Source: Begonia masoniana
Lineage: Eukaryota > Streptophyta > Magnoliopsida > Cucurbitales > Begoniaceae
Length of the DNA stretch: 64,000 nucleotides
Assembly (NCBI GenBank): GCA_022432975.1
Contig: CM039512.1
Coordinates: forward strand, 37,139,936 to 37,203,935
Direction of reading: 5' to 3'
Below are positions 48,230 to 59,154 of the stretch, one piece after another; position 1 is the stretch's first letter, and every line of letters begins with the position of its first letter. Under the pieces are notes generated by a model, which had not been told where the DNA came from, made no database searches, and saw only the letters and a program-made list of their open reading frames with translations. The translations under genes and the position numbers were made by a program.

Positions 48230-51109
48230 GAGTTTCCCGAGGCATTCTTGGATGACTTACCGGGTATACCACCCGATAGGGAAATAGAGTTTGTAATTGA
48301 TACATACCCCGAGGCATCACCTGTATCTAAGAATCCTTACCGTATGGCACCTGTTGAGTTGAAAGAATTGAAGGTCCAACTACAGGAATTGGTTGACAAG
48401 GGATTTATTCGCCCCAGCAGTTCTCCTTGGGGTGCACCAGTCTTATTTGTGAGGAAGAAAGATGGTTCCCTTAGAATGTGCATAGACTATAGGGAACTAA
48501 ATAAGTTGACAATCAAGAATAGGTACCCCTTGCCTAGGATTGATGATTTGTTTGACCAATTGCAAGGAGCTAAGGTATTTTCAAAGATAGATCTACGTTC
48601 GGGTTACTACCAACTGAAGGTTAAGGAAGGAGATATACCAAAGACAGCCTTCAGAACCCGCTATGGACATTATGAATTCTTGGTCATGTCGTTTGGATTG
48701 ACAAATGCCCCTGCAGCCTTTATGGACTTAATGAATCGAGTATTTCGGGAGTACTTGGACAAATTTGTGATTGTGTTTATAGATGATATCCTGATATACT
48801 CGCGGACTGAAGCTGACCATGTAGAACATTTAAGAGTAGTTTTGACGACATTGAAAGAGCACCAGCTTTATGCCAAATTGTCTAAGTGTGAGTTTTGGTT
48901 GGACAAAGTTAATTTCCTTGGCCATATAGTTTCTGCTAATGGAATATCAGTGGACCCGACCAAAATTCAGGCTGTAAAGGATTGGCCACAACCAAAGAAT
49001 GCCAGTGAAGTCCGCAGCTTCCTTGGATTGGCAGGCTATTACAGAAAATTCATCAAGGAATTTTCTATGATAGCTAAACCCCTGACGAGTTTGACGAAGA
49101 AGGACATTAAGTATTCTTGGACCGAAGCCTGTGAAGATAGCTTTCGGGTATTGAAACTGAAGTTAACAACAGCCCCTGTTTTGACCCTCCCAACCGAAGA
49201 AGGAAAATTTAGTATTTATTGTGATGCGTCTAAAGTCGGTTTAGGTTGTGTCCTGATGCAAGAGGGTAAAGTTATAGCGTATGCTTCTAGGCAGCTAAAG
49301 AATCACGAGCAGAATTACCCCACCCATGATCTAGAACTAGCTGCTGTTGTTTTTGCCCTGAAGATTTGGAGACACTATTTATATGGACAGCAATGTGAGG
49401 TGTTTTCTGACCATAAAAGCCTAAAGTACCTCTTCACACAGAAGGAGTTGAACATGAGACAGAGACGTTGGTTGGAATTTGTCAAGGACTACGATTTTGA
49501 GATCAAGTATCACCCGGGGAAGGCTAACTCTGTAGCTGATGCACTTAGTAGGATGTCAACAACAATGCAGCCCGTGGTTTCAACCATGTCTATACCTTTG
49601 AGAACAGAAGTTCAGATGTTTGACTTAGAGATAGTTCCAAAGTTATCAATCCTGCTCGCTGAGTTAACTATTCAACCAACAATTTTGGAAAAGATCAAGG
49701 ATGCGCAACAGAGGGATTCAGAGGAAAATATCAGCATGATGAATAAGTTGAAAGACACCACCTCCGAGTTCAGTCTCTCCAAGGATGGAATCCTGAGGTT
49801 TAGGAATCGGTGGTGCATTCCTAATGATGTGGAATTGCGTAAGTTGATCTTAGCTGAGGCGCACTCTTCTTCCTTTTCTGTACATCCTGGCTGCACCAAG
49901 ATGTACCGAGACCTGAAGTTACTGTACTGGTGGCCTAACCTAAAAAGGGATGTTGCTAAGTATGTAGAGTCCTGTTTAGTATGCCAACAAGTCAAAGCCG
50001 AGCACCAACGTCCAGGAGGTACTCTTCAGCCTTTGCCTATTCCCGAATGGAAGTGGGAACACATAGCTATGGATTTCGTAGTAGGACTACCTAAGACGAC
50101 AAAAGGACATGATTGTATTTGGGTTGTGGTGGATAGGATGACAAAATCAGCCCATTTCTTACCAGTAAGGACCACCTATACGATGGACCAATTCACTGAT
50201 CTCTATGTTCAGGAAATTATTAGGTTACATGGAATCCCTGTATCCATTGTCTCAGACCGTGACCCCAGGTTTACCTCTCGATTCTGGAAAAGTTTGCAAG
50301 GCACATTAGGTACAAAGTTATCTTTCAGCACGACTTTTCACCCACAGACCGATGGCCAATCAGAAAGGACTATTCAAATACTCGAAGATATGTTGAGAGC
50401 ATGTGCACTTGACTTTCAGACAACTTGGAGTAGACATTTACCGCTAGTTGAGTTCTCCTACAATAACAGTTATCAGTCCACCATTGGTATGGCACCATAT
50501 GAAGCACTGTACGGTAGGAAATGTAGGTCACCTCCTTACTGGGACGAGGTTGGTGAAACAAAACTTCTTGGACCTGATATTCTGCAGCAAATGTCAGATA
50601 AGATTGCCACTATTCGGAAAAGAATGATGACTGCACAAAGCCGGCAGAAGTGTTATGCAGATCAAAGGAGGAGGGAATTCGAGTTTGCAGTAGGAGATGA
50701 AGTATTCTTAAAGGTGTCAACATTTAAGGGAGTTTTAAGATTTGGCAAGAAAGGAAAACTTAATCCGAGATTTATTGGACCCTTCCCTGTCTTGGCAAAA
50801 GTCGGGAGTACAGCGTACAGACTACAATTGCCTCCATCATTGGATAAAGTTCATAATGTCTTCCATGTGTCAATGTTAAGGAAGTGCATGCGTGATCCAA
50901 TGCAAGTCATCCAGCCATCAGATATTGGTTTAGAGCCGACACTGGAGTATGAGGAGAAACCAATACAGATTTTGGAATATACAATCAAGACTCTGAGAAG
51001 CAAGGAGATTCCATTGGTGAAAGTTTTATGGACGAATCACGGCATTGAAGAAGCCACATGGGAAAGACAGCAGGAGATGTTGGACAATTATCCAGAGTTA
51101 TTTGCTTGA
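48230..51109 (+). CDS. pol of chromovirus 2: RT, RNase H, integrase, chromodomain-like
   Basis: An open frame of about 960 codons in phase with the protease frame upstream of the TGA. Residues counted from M at 48248: RT about 45-225 with [10 protein letters not shown]; RNase H from about 320 (CDASKVGLG) to 440 (VADALSR); integrase zinc finger about 540-585 ([16 protein letters not shown]); D,D,E core about 606-705 ([21 protein letters not shown]); a [10 protein letters not shown] block; and a chromodomain-like tail about 900-953 ([18 protein letters not shown]). All catalytic motifs are present and there is no stop, so this is the best-preserved retrotransposon frame in the window. A product would still need the gag and 5' parts from another copy. 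Confidence 0.93.
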   Translation, partial: EFPEAFLDDLPGIPPDREIEFVIDTYPEASPVSKNPYRMAPVELKELKVQLQELVDKGFIRPSSSPWGAPVLFVRKKDGSLRMCIDYRELNKLTIKNRYPLPRIDDLFDQLQGAKVFSKIDLRSGYYQLKVKEGDIPKTAFRTRYGHYEFLVMSFGLTNAPAAFMDLMNRVFREYLDKFVIVFIDDILIYSRTEADHVEHLRVVLTTLKEHQLYAKLSKCEFWLDKVNFLGHIVSANGISVDPTKIQAVKDWPQPKNASEVRSFLGLAGYYRKFIKEFSMIAKPLTSLTKKDIKYSWTEACEDSFRVLKLKLTTAPVLTLPTEEGKFSIYCDASKVGLGCVLMQEGKVIAYASRQLKNHEQNYPTHDLELAAVVFALKIWRHYLYGQQCEVFSDHKSLKYLFTQKELNMRQRRWLEFVKDYDFEIKYHPGKANSVADALSRMSTTMQPVVSTMSIPLRTEVQMFDLEIVPKLSILLAELTIQPTILEKIKDAQQRDSEENISMMNKLKDTTSEFSLSKDGILRFRNRWCIPNDVELRKLILAEAHSSSFSVHPGCTKMYRDLKLLYWWPNLKRDVAKYVESCLVCQQVKAEHQRPGGTLQPLPIPEWKWEHIAMDFVVGLPKTTKGHDCIWVVVDRMTKSAHFLPVRTTYTMDQFTDLYVQEIIRLHGIPVSIVSDRDPRFTSRFWKSLQGTLGTKLSFSTTFHPQTDGQSERTIQILEDMLRACALDFQTTWSRHLPLVEFSYNNSYQSTIGMAPYEALYGRKCRSPPYWDEVGETKLLGPDILQQMSDKIATIRKRMMTAQSRQKCYADQRRREFEFAVGDEVFLKVSTFKGVLRFGKKGKLNPRFIGPFPVLAKVGSTAYRLQLPPSLDKVHNVFHVSMLRKCMRDPMQVIQPSDIGLEPTLEYEEKPIQILEYTIKTLRSKEIPLVKVLWTNHGIEEATWERQQEMLDNYPELFA

Positions 51110-52134
51110 GCAATTTCCGAGGACGAAAATTTTATTTAAGGAGGGGTGGATGTAACACCCGACATTTCGGCCAGGTGATTCTCTGACCATTTTCATTGTC
51201 ACCCTCTTATTTAACCTTTATGATTTAAATTTAATGTTAAGACAAATTTATTACAAGTAGAGTAAAACTAGGTTGGGTGGCAGTTTTGTAATTAAGATTG
51301 ATGGGTTGAGTATAAATAGAAAATGGAAACCTTAAACCTCATTTTATTACCACTGTAGCCGACATTCCCTCTCGGCGATTCCCTCTCTCCCAAGCTTTTG
51401 CTCTCGGCTACCAGAATCTTCCCTTGCTGACGGCTGGTTTCAGCCTGCTTTTCTCTGCAAATCTGCACCCGAGGTATGAAATGGACAATGTAGTCATTTA
51501 TTAGTGATTAAAGTTCTGCTTTCAGCTCGGCATTTGAGTTCGGAATTTTCTTAGCAGTGACCGAGTAGTTTAAGACCCTTTTAAGTCTGAGAGTAGAAAT
51601 GTCATCCCAAACCGATTCTGAACATTTCAAAGTAACCAACTCGGATTTAATCAATGGTAAAACCTGTCCACCTAGTTTCAGATTTCAGACTGCAGTGTGT
51701 CAAACAGAGGATTCGGAGTAACTTTAGCTATTAGAGTCCTAGGACGATTTATGAATAGAACTATTAGGACCTTTGTTTTAACTACTGTAATGTACATGTT
51801 TTAGGTGAAGAAGTTTAAAGGGAAGAAGCTCGGATTGCTAAGGAAACCAGGTAAGTGAATGTATTAACATTTTCGGCCACTATGGCCCTACACCGCAAGG
51901 GTATTAGGAAATCATCGAGATGTCTGTCTGTTGACTATGACTAGTTATTGCCATGATATGAAGAAATTGTGTAAGAAGATGTTAAGTTACAGGATGTTTT
52001 GCTTGTCCTTATGGTATGATTTCTCTCTGTGAACTTCATGTTTATGTATTGAGTCCACGTTTATGACAGAGTTAAGAACATGAAAAGTAAATGTAATCAT
52101 GATTAAGTGTAGGACGGGGAAAAGAGACCATGAC

Positions 52135-52275
52135 AAGTATAGCTCGCGGATTCTCCCCCTGGTGGAGGCCGAGCTGATGATATGTATGGCTCGCGAATTC
52201 TCCCCTGGTGGAGGCCGAGTTGATGATGTGTATGGCTCGCGAATTCTCCCACTGGTGGAGGCCGAGTTAGTCGTT
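52135..52275 (+). repeat. 47-bp repeat, three copies
   Basis: The unit contains GGCTCGCGAATTCTCCCC and TGGTGGAGGCCGAG. It lies in the LTR variable segment between donor-like and acceptor-like sites. Confidence 0.85.
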
Positions 52276-52849
52276 ACTATGATTGCCGCGATAGACAAAT
52301 GACTATGAACCCCTGTCTTCTCCCTCGTTTCCTGCCTTAATACATGCCATGTAAATAATGAAAATGAACATGAATGAAGAAAGGTTTATGAACTTGTGTT
52401 CTTTAATTTGTGCACTCATGTATATCTGTCAGCATGCATTCCTTACTAAGCATTAGGCTTATAGTTGAACCTTATGGTGTAGGTGAAGGAGGTTCAGGTG
52501 AGGATACTTTGTTCAAAGAGGATGCTTAAGGCTGGTTGCTGGAGGAAGCTCAAAATGACAGTGCAGGACTGGAAAGGCGATTTATGACCCCTGGTTAACT
52601 CTCTTTTGTTTCAGTAAAATAAAGGATATGGTAGTTTAAGTAGGATGAGATTATTTTATAATGTTGAGCCTTGAGACTGTCTAGTTGATCACTGAGTCAG
52701 GGAATGATTATATAGATTTATAAATGATCTGTAGCTTAAGTCTTCCGCTATATGCATTCTGAATGAGTTGTGGTTTCTTTCTGTTGAAAGGAGTCATTTG
52801 ATGATTTAGTGTTTTCTACCGTAAGATGGAAGCTGGATGAGGCAATCAT

Positions 52850-53140
52850 CCGGCTGACGTCATCGGCAGATGCCGAATGATAGTAGTTGATGGTTTAGTC
52901 TTCCGGCTGACGTCATCGGCAGATGCCGAATGATAGTAGTTTGAGGGTTTAGTCTTCCGGCTGATGTCATCGGTAGATGCCGAATGATAGTAGTTGATGG
53001 TTTAGTCTTCCGGCTGACGTCATCGGCAGATGCCGAATGATAGTAGTTTGAGGGTTTAGTCTTCCGGATGACGTCACCGGTAGATGTAGAATGTGTTTTG
53101 TCGTTTAGCGACCGGTGGATGTTGGATGACGTCACCGGAA
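52850..53140 (+). repeat. 53-54 bp repeat carrying TGACGTCA
   Basis: TGACGTCA occurs at 52855-52862, 52908-52915, 53015-53022, 53069-53076 and 53127-53134, with a variant TGATGTCA at 52962-52969. Spacing is 53-58 bp. The context is CCGGCTGACGTCATCGG followed by CAGATGCCGAATGATAG. Confidence 0.85.
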
Positions 53141-53653
53141 GTTGTAAATGTTATCTTGTCGTCTAGTGACCGGTGGATGTCACCGGATGATGTTTTAATT
53201 GAGCACGCGAGGCCCACGTGCCCACCGGAAGATGTCTCCTTTTAGGCGGTGTTAAGCGAGTCACGCGCAATGCACGTGATGACCGGACGATGAAATTCCT
53301 GTGAATTGTCAACATATGCAACCCATGCAAACCCGAGTAGAATTATGTTAAGAGAGTTGAGGGCATTTCTTCCTTGCCCGAATTTTGTCAAGAAACCGAT
53401 GACCGAGCCTAGTCGCTCGACTCTGTGAGAGTTTGAGCCGACGAGGTGTAGGAAATCGTGCACGAGAGGATTCGTCTTCCTTGATGGTTCTACGTCTCTG
53501 TTTCCAGTTTAAAAAAAAAAAAAAGAAAAAATATGTATTATGCAAATGTGAATGTCTGTCGAGAGTTAGAGAAGATGTAATAATAGTAAAAGTCAAGCGA
53601 ACGATTAATGAAAGATTATGAATACGTGACGGCTCCTGGCCGGGGTCGTTACA

Positions 53654-55184
53654 TTTATCTTTCACTTTTACACGTGAATCAAGTAGGCACATGTCCTAAC
53701 ACAATCCTGGACGGCCACACCTTGACCGATAGAGCAAGATCGGAGGCACATGTCTTAACACAATTCTGGACGGCCATACCGGATCTCCTCTCACGTCGAT
53801 CGTAGAACCCTCAGTGTGCCTTCAAGCGCGATCATATCGAGGCGTTCATACTCACGACACATTATGTATTTTCAGCATAGCATCTCTTGTAGGATCCCTC
53901 TCGGGGTGCTGCACACGAGTACTCAATCTCGATAAGGCGATTCCACTCGAGACCGGGTTGCATATCTATTTTCTTATCTTTTTAAATTTCATACTCATAA
54001 CTCAAAATATGCTAAAACTCATATTTCGTAGTTTGAAAATAATGATGCATGTCACACAATGTGCAAACAAAAAACAAAGCAAACAATCAACCAATCATCC
54101 ATACCATTCCATGGTGTAGGCCCAAAGGCAACAAAAACACATGTTCCTCTACTTACTTGTTGCTCTGCACGTGTCTGTTCACTTTGACTACTCTAAATTA
54201 CTCGCTCGTCAACCTAACAAATAGGGAAAATCATTTAGTAACTCTCTAAGAAATTCTAAGGAATACCTAAACCGAAACTAACCACAAAATTTAACCAACT
54301 TTAAACATAACACTAAAAACGCAAAATTTCCACAAATTTAGTGTCCAAACTTCAATCGGCCATAACTTACTCGTTTTTCAACGAATTTAGACGTTCCACC
54401 CCATTCCGTAAACCTCTACACGTCTAATATCCATTGAAACCATTAAATTTAACAACCAAACAACTTGGCAAATTCGAAATTCACAAAATAGAATCAGTGC
54501 ACATTGTTTCTAAAATCAGTTTTCACTAACTTCCACCAAAACTCTAATTTATCCCCAAAAATAACCTAAACCAACCTATCTAAGGATTAAACCACTAAAT
54601 TTAGGAACAAAACTCACCAAGAAACTAAAATTTTCGGAGCTCTCTTTTAGAGTTTCCCAAACCCTAACAAAACTTATACAAAATCCACCAAAAACACCAA
54701 ATTTATTCACCTAGATGCATACAATATAAAACCCACTCAAACTTACCTTAAAACCCTTGCAAAACTTGATGGAAATGGAGGAAGAGAGCCTTCAATGGCT
54801 GCTGAAATTTTCGTGGAAAGGAGGAAGAAGAAAGCAAAAATTTTTTCTTTTAACCCTCACTTTACCAATTTAAAACAAATCTTTTCCCCCTTTTTATTCT
54901 TTCCACCAAATTCCCTCTTTTTATAAAACAACCCCTCCCACTTTGTATCATAAATTCCAACGTGAAAGCCTCTAATTCTTTCCTCTTTTTATTCACTAAA
55001 TTTTCTTTTCTTTCCATTAATTACTAAAACCCTTCCTTAATGACTAAAACAACACTACCACACTTCTTTGCTTTAAATTTCCAATTGCCAACTCAATTTA
55101 CTATGATAACATTAGGAATCACTTTAAACTCTCATGACATACCCTAAATCGGCTATGTACGTTAAGGAAAATTTTTGGGTGTTA
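53654..55184 (-). mobile_element. Family B LTR, minus strand, missing its 3' end
   Basis: It ends at right in GGGTGTTACA. In its own orientation it has donor-like CAAGTAAGTAGAGG (about 54160) followed by TTTGGGCCTACACCATG, and the flank text (GTGAATCAAGTAGGCAC) seen also in the LTR 29463-32157. The chromovirus 2 LTR abuts it directly at 53653, so the missing half was displaced or lost. Confidence 0.75.
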
Positions 55185-55247
55185 CAATTAGGCTTACGTT
55201 TTGTGTTCTATGGTGTAGGTGACGACAAGCTTTCAGGTGAGCCTTAC
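55185..55247 (+). mobile_element. Piece of an outer family B LTR (acceptor-like block)
   Basis: ATTAGGCTTACG, then GGTGTAGGTGACGACAAG. It continues after the miniature LTR at 55464 and again at 58195, ending in GTTACA at 59092. Confidence 0.7.
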
Positions 55248-55458
55248 TGTAACACCCGGAAAATTCTCCCTTGATGTACGTAGCCCTTAGATTAGATATT
55301 TGTGGGAGCTTAACATTAGTCATTGAATGGAAAGTTAAATTAAATTCATGTAAGAGTAAAGTCGTATAATTAATCGAAATTGTTTTAAACGTCATTTTAA
55401 ACGCGGGATAGCTTAGCAAAGTAGCGCACCGAGCCGGGGCGGGTTCGGGGGCGTTACA
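55248..55458 (+). mobile_element. Miniature LTR, 211 bp, TSD CTTAC
   Basis: TGTAACACCCGGAAAATT to GGTTCGGGGGCGTTACA, with CTTAC duplicated at 55243-55247 and 55459-55463. It has the first 100 bp or so and the last 75 bp or so of a family B LTR, without the central 2 kb. Confidence 0.85.
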
Positions 55459-55463
55459 CTTAC

Positions 55464-55603
55464 GAGCGTGGGCAGGATTAGGATGGCAGTTGGGGAAACA
55501 CTTGTGTGTGCCGGTGCTGGCAACACTATTACAGCAATTCCGACCAAGCTCAGTATGTGTATAGACTAATGTGGGTGTTTTGATAGAAAGGTGCATAGAT
55601 AGT
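55464..55603 (+). mobile_element. Piece of the outer family B LTR
   Basis: Text such as GTGTGCCGGTGCTGGCA parallels GGAGCGTGCCGGTGCGGGCA near 31680 in the LTR 29463-32157, which shows it is LTR sequence downstream of the acceptor-like site. Confidence 0.65.
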
Positions 55604-56551
55604 TGTGACGACCCCAACCCCGTAGGGCCGCCACGGACTTGCCGTGACATAACTATTACCTAAGCCCTCATATTTTCTCATAAACTTTTTCATTTTTACT
55701 TAACACTTCAAATGAAAACTAACTTAGACAATTGACCCACCTTTAACGACCTTTAGGGTCTAACATTGACTTAAACATTTTGAGCGTAAAACATTTTGAC
55801 TTTTAAAACATTTAGAACTAGACTAAAACCATTAATAACTTAAAACAATTAACACTTAAAGTAAGATCAATTAAAACAAAACACTAATATAACCTATACT
55901 CAAGAAAACAAACTGCGTGGATCGCTCTAAAAATCGAGCATATCCTTACCTGTTTTAAAATAACCAAACATTTCAAAATACCCAAACAGTTCCAGTATAT
56001 TCTAAAATTTAAACTCCACATTCTAAACAATCTACTACTACTACATATACATCAAAACTCGACTGTTCATACATTTTTCTATCAAAATATCTAATCTACA
56101 TACTTAAACACTTTGATACTTTCACAAATTAAACCTACACGTAGACCTATTAACCAACAAAACTAACTCACATCATTCGTCATACATCATTCAAGCCATC
56201 GGATCATCAAGCCAAAACACACCCCGTCGCCATGAGCACCATCCGTCGACCACCTGTTCTTTGTCGTCAAGAGGAACTCTCACCATCACACCTGTCACCT
56301 ACATCATACAATAACTACATTAAGCCTAATGCTTAGTAAGGAGCGTGCTAAACATGACATTTCATATATATATGCATGACATTTATAAAACATTTTCGTT
56401 TCATTTCTTTTAAACTGTTTTCTTTCCCCGTAGTACATTCATAACTTGCCCCGTAGTACATTCGTGACTTGCCCCGTAGAACATTCGTAACTTGCCCCGT
56501 AGTTCATTCGTAACTTGCCCCGTAGTTCATTCATGACTTGCCCCGTAGTTC

Positions 56552-56596
<45 letters not shown>

Positions 56597-58189
56597 CATC
56601 ATCATTCTTTAATTTAACATTTTCATAAAACATGCTCATAAATAGTTCGTATGCACTTTAGTAAAACATGATGCATGAGGTAATACATACGTAAGGAAAA
56701 ACCTATCAAACGAGCACTACCTAAATCACTAAAGCACTACCTAAAAACTACCCGTCCTTTCTACCAACCCTTATTTCCACCTTTTTCATCACATCAAACA
56801 TCATCAACATTGTACGACGTAGGGCCTTAGTGGCCAGAAAGCCTAACGCTCACTTACCTGGCGTCCGTAGTAAGCCGAGCACCGTCCAAAAGCCGTCTCC
56901 ACCTAAAGCATTTCATAAATAAGGTACATTAAAATCAATCCCAATTAAACTAATTTCAAACTTAAACTAATCTCCTAATTTAGGAAATTCTTTCCTAAAA
57001 TTTCCATTTTCTCATTCGGGCATAACTAAACTCTTATTTCCTTAAAAACATCTTAAACTACTATTTATAGCTTAATCTAACTAAAATCTAACTAAACGGG
57101 CCATTATTTTGGGTTTGGTAAAACCGACCCGAAACTTTGAACGCGCGTAACTTTTGCGTTGGTTATCGGAATCGAACGATTCCAGCGGCCACGTACTCAT
57201 CTAATAACCTATTTTAATCTGCCAAAAGGAATTTTAAAACAAATGACCGCAGCTAGGTCAATTTAGGCAAAACCCGAATCTGCCCTTTACCCGGAAAATC
57301 CCCCTTTTTGATTTTTCATCAAATTCCATCAATTTCTTCACCAATCTATCCTACTAACATCCAATTAACATAAACTAACCTAAAATCGAAATTACATTAA
57401 GCAAAACCCGAGTGCCCTAAATCGGGCTTCACTGTTTTTCGCTCAAATTGAGCATTCCACGGCCAATCGACAATAGCCGGCCCTAGGGTTGACAAACCCA
57501 CGCCGGAAGCAGCCCATTTCGGCCGGTGATCGGAGCTCAATCGAGCTCACCACGCACAGCCACCAACCGAACCAAAACAGAGGAGGAAAAATGAGCATAC
57601 CGGTCGGGTTGCGCGCGAAGACGGCCGGAAACGGCAGCCCAGGAGCCGCCGACGTCTTCTGGTCGGAAAACGTCGAGGTTGGACGCCGGCGTTCGTCGAT
57701 CGTCGCCTCCCTTTCTCTCTCTCGGCGTCGGGGCACGACAGCAGGGGAATGGCTTCATCGCGAAGCCATTCCATAATTTCTATAAAAATTATTGTTTTTT
57801 ATAAAAATTATAAAATCTTTACTTTTTAATTTACTTAAATACCCTTAACTCAATTCTATACTTAATTCTTTAATTAGTCTATCAATTCGGTTTTTCTGCA
57901 ATTTCCTTATTTCTCCAAATATTCCAATTTAATATTAGAGTTCTAACAAAACTCACCGTTCCCAAAACAGACTTATTTTGCTATTTTTACGAATTAACAT
58001 ACCAAAAGGGTAAAACGGGAACTCTAGCATTACTCTTCTCGATTTGGGTTTCTAAAATTTCACTTATTCTTCTACAAATCCCCATAAATTTCTAGGGTCC
58101 TAATAAAACTATCCGCTCGCAAAACGGACCTAATTTACTTATTTACAAAAATAGCCTTGGAGCGGAAACCCGGAAACTCGGGTGTTACA
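55604..58189 (-). mobile_element. Solo LTR (family B), 2,586 bp, TSD ATAGT
   Basis: TGTGACGACCCC to GGGTGTTACA, with ATAGT duplicated at 55599-55603 and 58190-58194. In its own orientation it has donor-like CCAGGTAAGTGAGCG (about 56862) followed by AAGGCCCTACG, a short 23-bp array (56425-56555), and acceptor-like GCATTAGGCTTAATG...GATGTAGGTGAC (about 56335 to 56305). The GC-rich 57480-57770 block gives overlapping open frames on both strands that show no domain. Confidence 0.87.
56425..56560 (-). repeat. Short 23-bp array, about 6 copies
   Basis: The unit is CCCCGTAGTTCATTCGTAACTTG, with variants. It is followed by seven or so ATTCATC heptamers to about 56600. It is the same length as, and alignable with, the 23-bp unit at 39385-40954. 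Confidence 0.85.
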
Positions 58190-58194
58190 ATAGT

Positions 58195-59092
58195 TAAGTT
58201 TGAGGGTTTTGAAATATATTGTAACTTTTTTGGGTGTGTGGTTTTGTATTTTGGTTGTATAAAATGGTTTTTGTTTCAGGTTTTGGTTTTAAACAATTAA
58301 CTGTTATACTGTCTGTTTTAAAAAGAAACGTTGTTAGTTTTCATGAATTTTTATGTTTCCGCTTACGTTTCCGAGCCGTGTTTTCGGGGTTTTAACGTGT
58401 TGAGGGGTAGAAATTATTGGATGACGTTTTGGGTAAGTTTTAGGTGAAATGTTGGAGAAGGAAGTGAAGAAAAGTGGAAAAAAATGGGAAAAGATGAGAA
58501 GGAGCGCGGGAGCAGCACTGGAGGCACAAAAGGGGGCACTGGGCGCGCGCGCAGCAGGTGCTGGGGCGCGCTGTGCCCAGCCGATCGATCAGCGCTGGGC
58601 GCAATTGATCAGCGTGTGTTTAGTATTTTGTTGGCGATCGCGGCAGAGAATTTTGCCGATCAATCGGTGCCATGCGCCGATTGATCGCCTCTCTTGCGCC
58701 TGTTCGCGTGGTAGCTGTGCGCGATGCGCACAGTGCTAGCGAGTGGGGCGCGCAGTGACCCAGGTGGTGCGCGTTGTGGCTGCGCGCAGTGACAGCGTGC
58801 GGTGTGCGTAGCGACAGCGCGCGGCGACACGCGCATCGAGTGCGCGCGCGGGGTACCCCTAGTGGCTCAAAACTATTTTTTTGTAAATTTTTTATTTTCA
58901 AATATGTTTTAACCCGATCTTTTCTGACACCTTTTGTACGTATTTTACAAACGTTTTCCACATATTTTCAAGTATTTGAAAAACTCAAAAACTGAGTCGA
59001 CTTTTTATTGAAAATTGATTTAGATTTCGTTTTAAAGTTGTAAAGTCTAGTATGTGACACCCCGGTGACCCGGAGCGGGCCGGGGCGTTACA
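58195..59092 (+). mobile_element. 3' part of the outer family B LTR
   Basis: It ends GGCCGGGGCGTTACA at 59092 and is followed by a PBS-like motif, so it was the 5' LTR of a complete element. A palindrome- and GC-rich module (58560-58850) contains GATCAATC/GATTGATC words and GCGCGC runs. Confidence 0.75.
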
Positions 59093-59111
59093 AGTGTGGT
59101 ATCGGAGAGAG
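59093..59111 (+). promoter_or_regulatory. Primer-binding-site remnant
   Basis: TGGTATCGGAGAGAG directly after the LTR end resembles the TGGTATCAGAGC-type site complementary to initiator tRNA-Met that plant LTR elements use. Nothing of the internal region follows. Confidence 0.6.
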
Positions 59112-59154
59112 TATTGTAGCGACCCGAGTTAGGAGAAAACTCAGGGGCGTTATA

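Larger units (their letters stand above)
46788..51150 (+). mobile_element. Chromovirus 2 (Tekay/Del-like), 5'-truncated internal region
   Basis: A close relative of chromovirus 1 with gag, pol, polypurine tract (51138-51150) and 3' LTR. The first 40 or so gag residues, leader, PBS and 5' LTR are absent. Confidence 0.9.
51151..53653 (+). mobile_element. 3' LTR of chromovirus 2 (family A), 2,503 bp
   Basis: TGTAACACCCGAC to GGGTCGTTACA. TATAAATA at 51311-51318; donor-like CCAGGTAAGTGAATG near 51848 followed by GGCCCTACACC; three 47-bp units at 52135-52275; acceptor-like GCATTAGGCTTATAG...GGTGTAGGTGAAGG at 52450-52490; a four- to six-unit 53-54 bp repeat with TGACGTCA at 52850-53140; and single CCGGTGGATG modules like the 61-bp satellite. 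It is the most complete family A reference in the window. Confidence 0.9.

Noticed and set aside
57443..57776. Overlapping 73-97 codon frames on both strands
   Set aside because: GC-rich LTR text; the frames oppose each other and none shows a domain.
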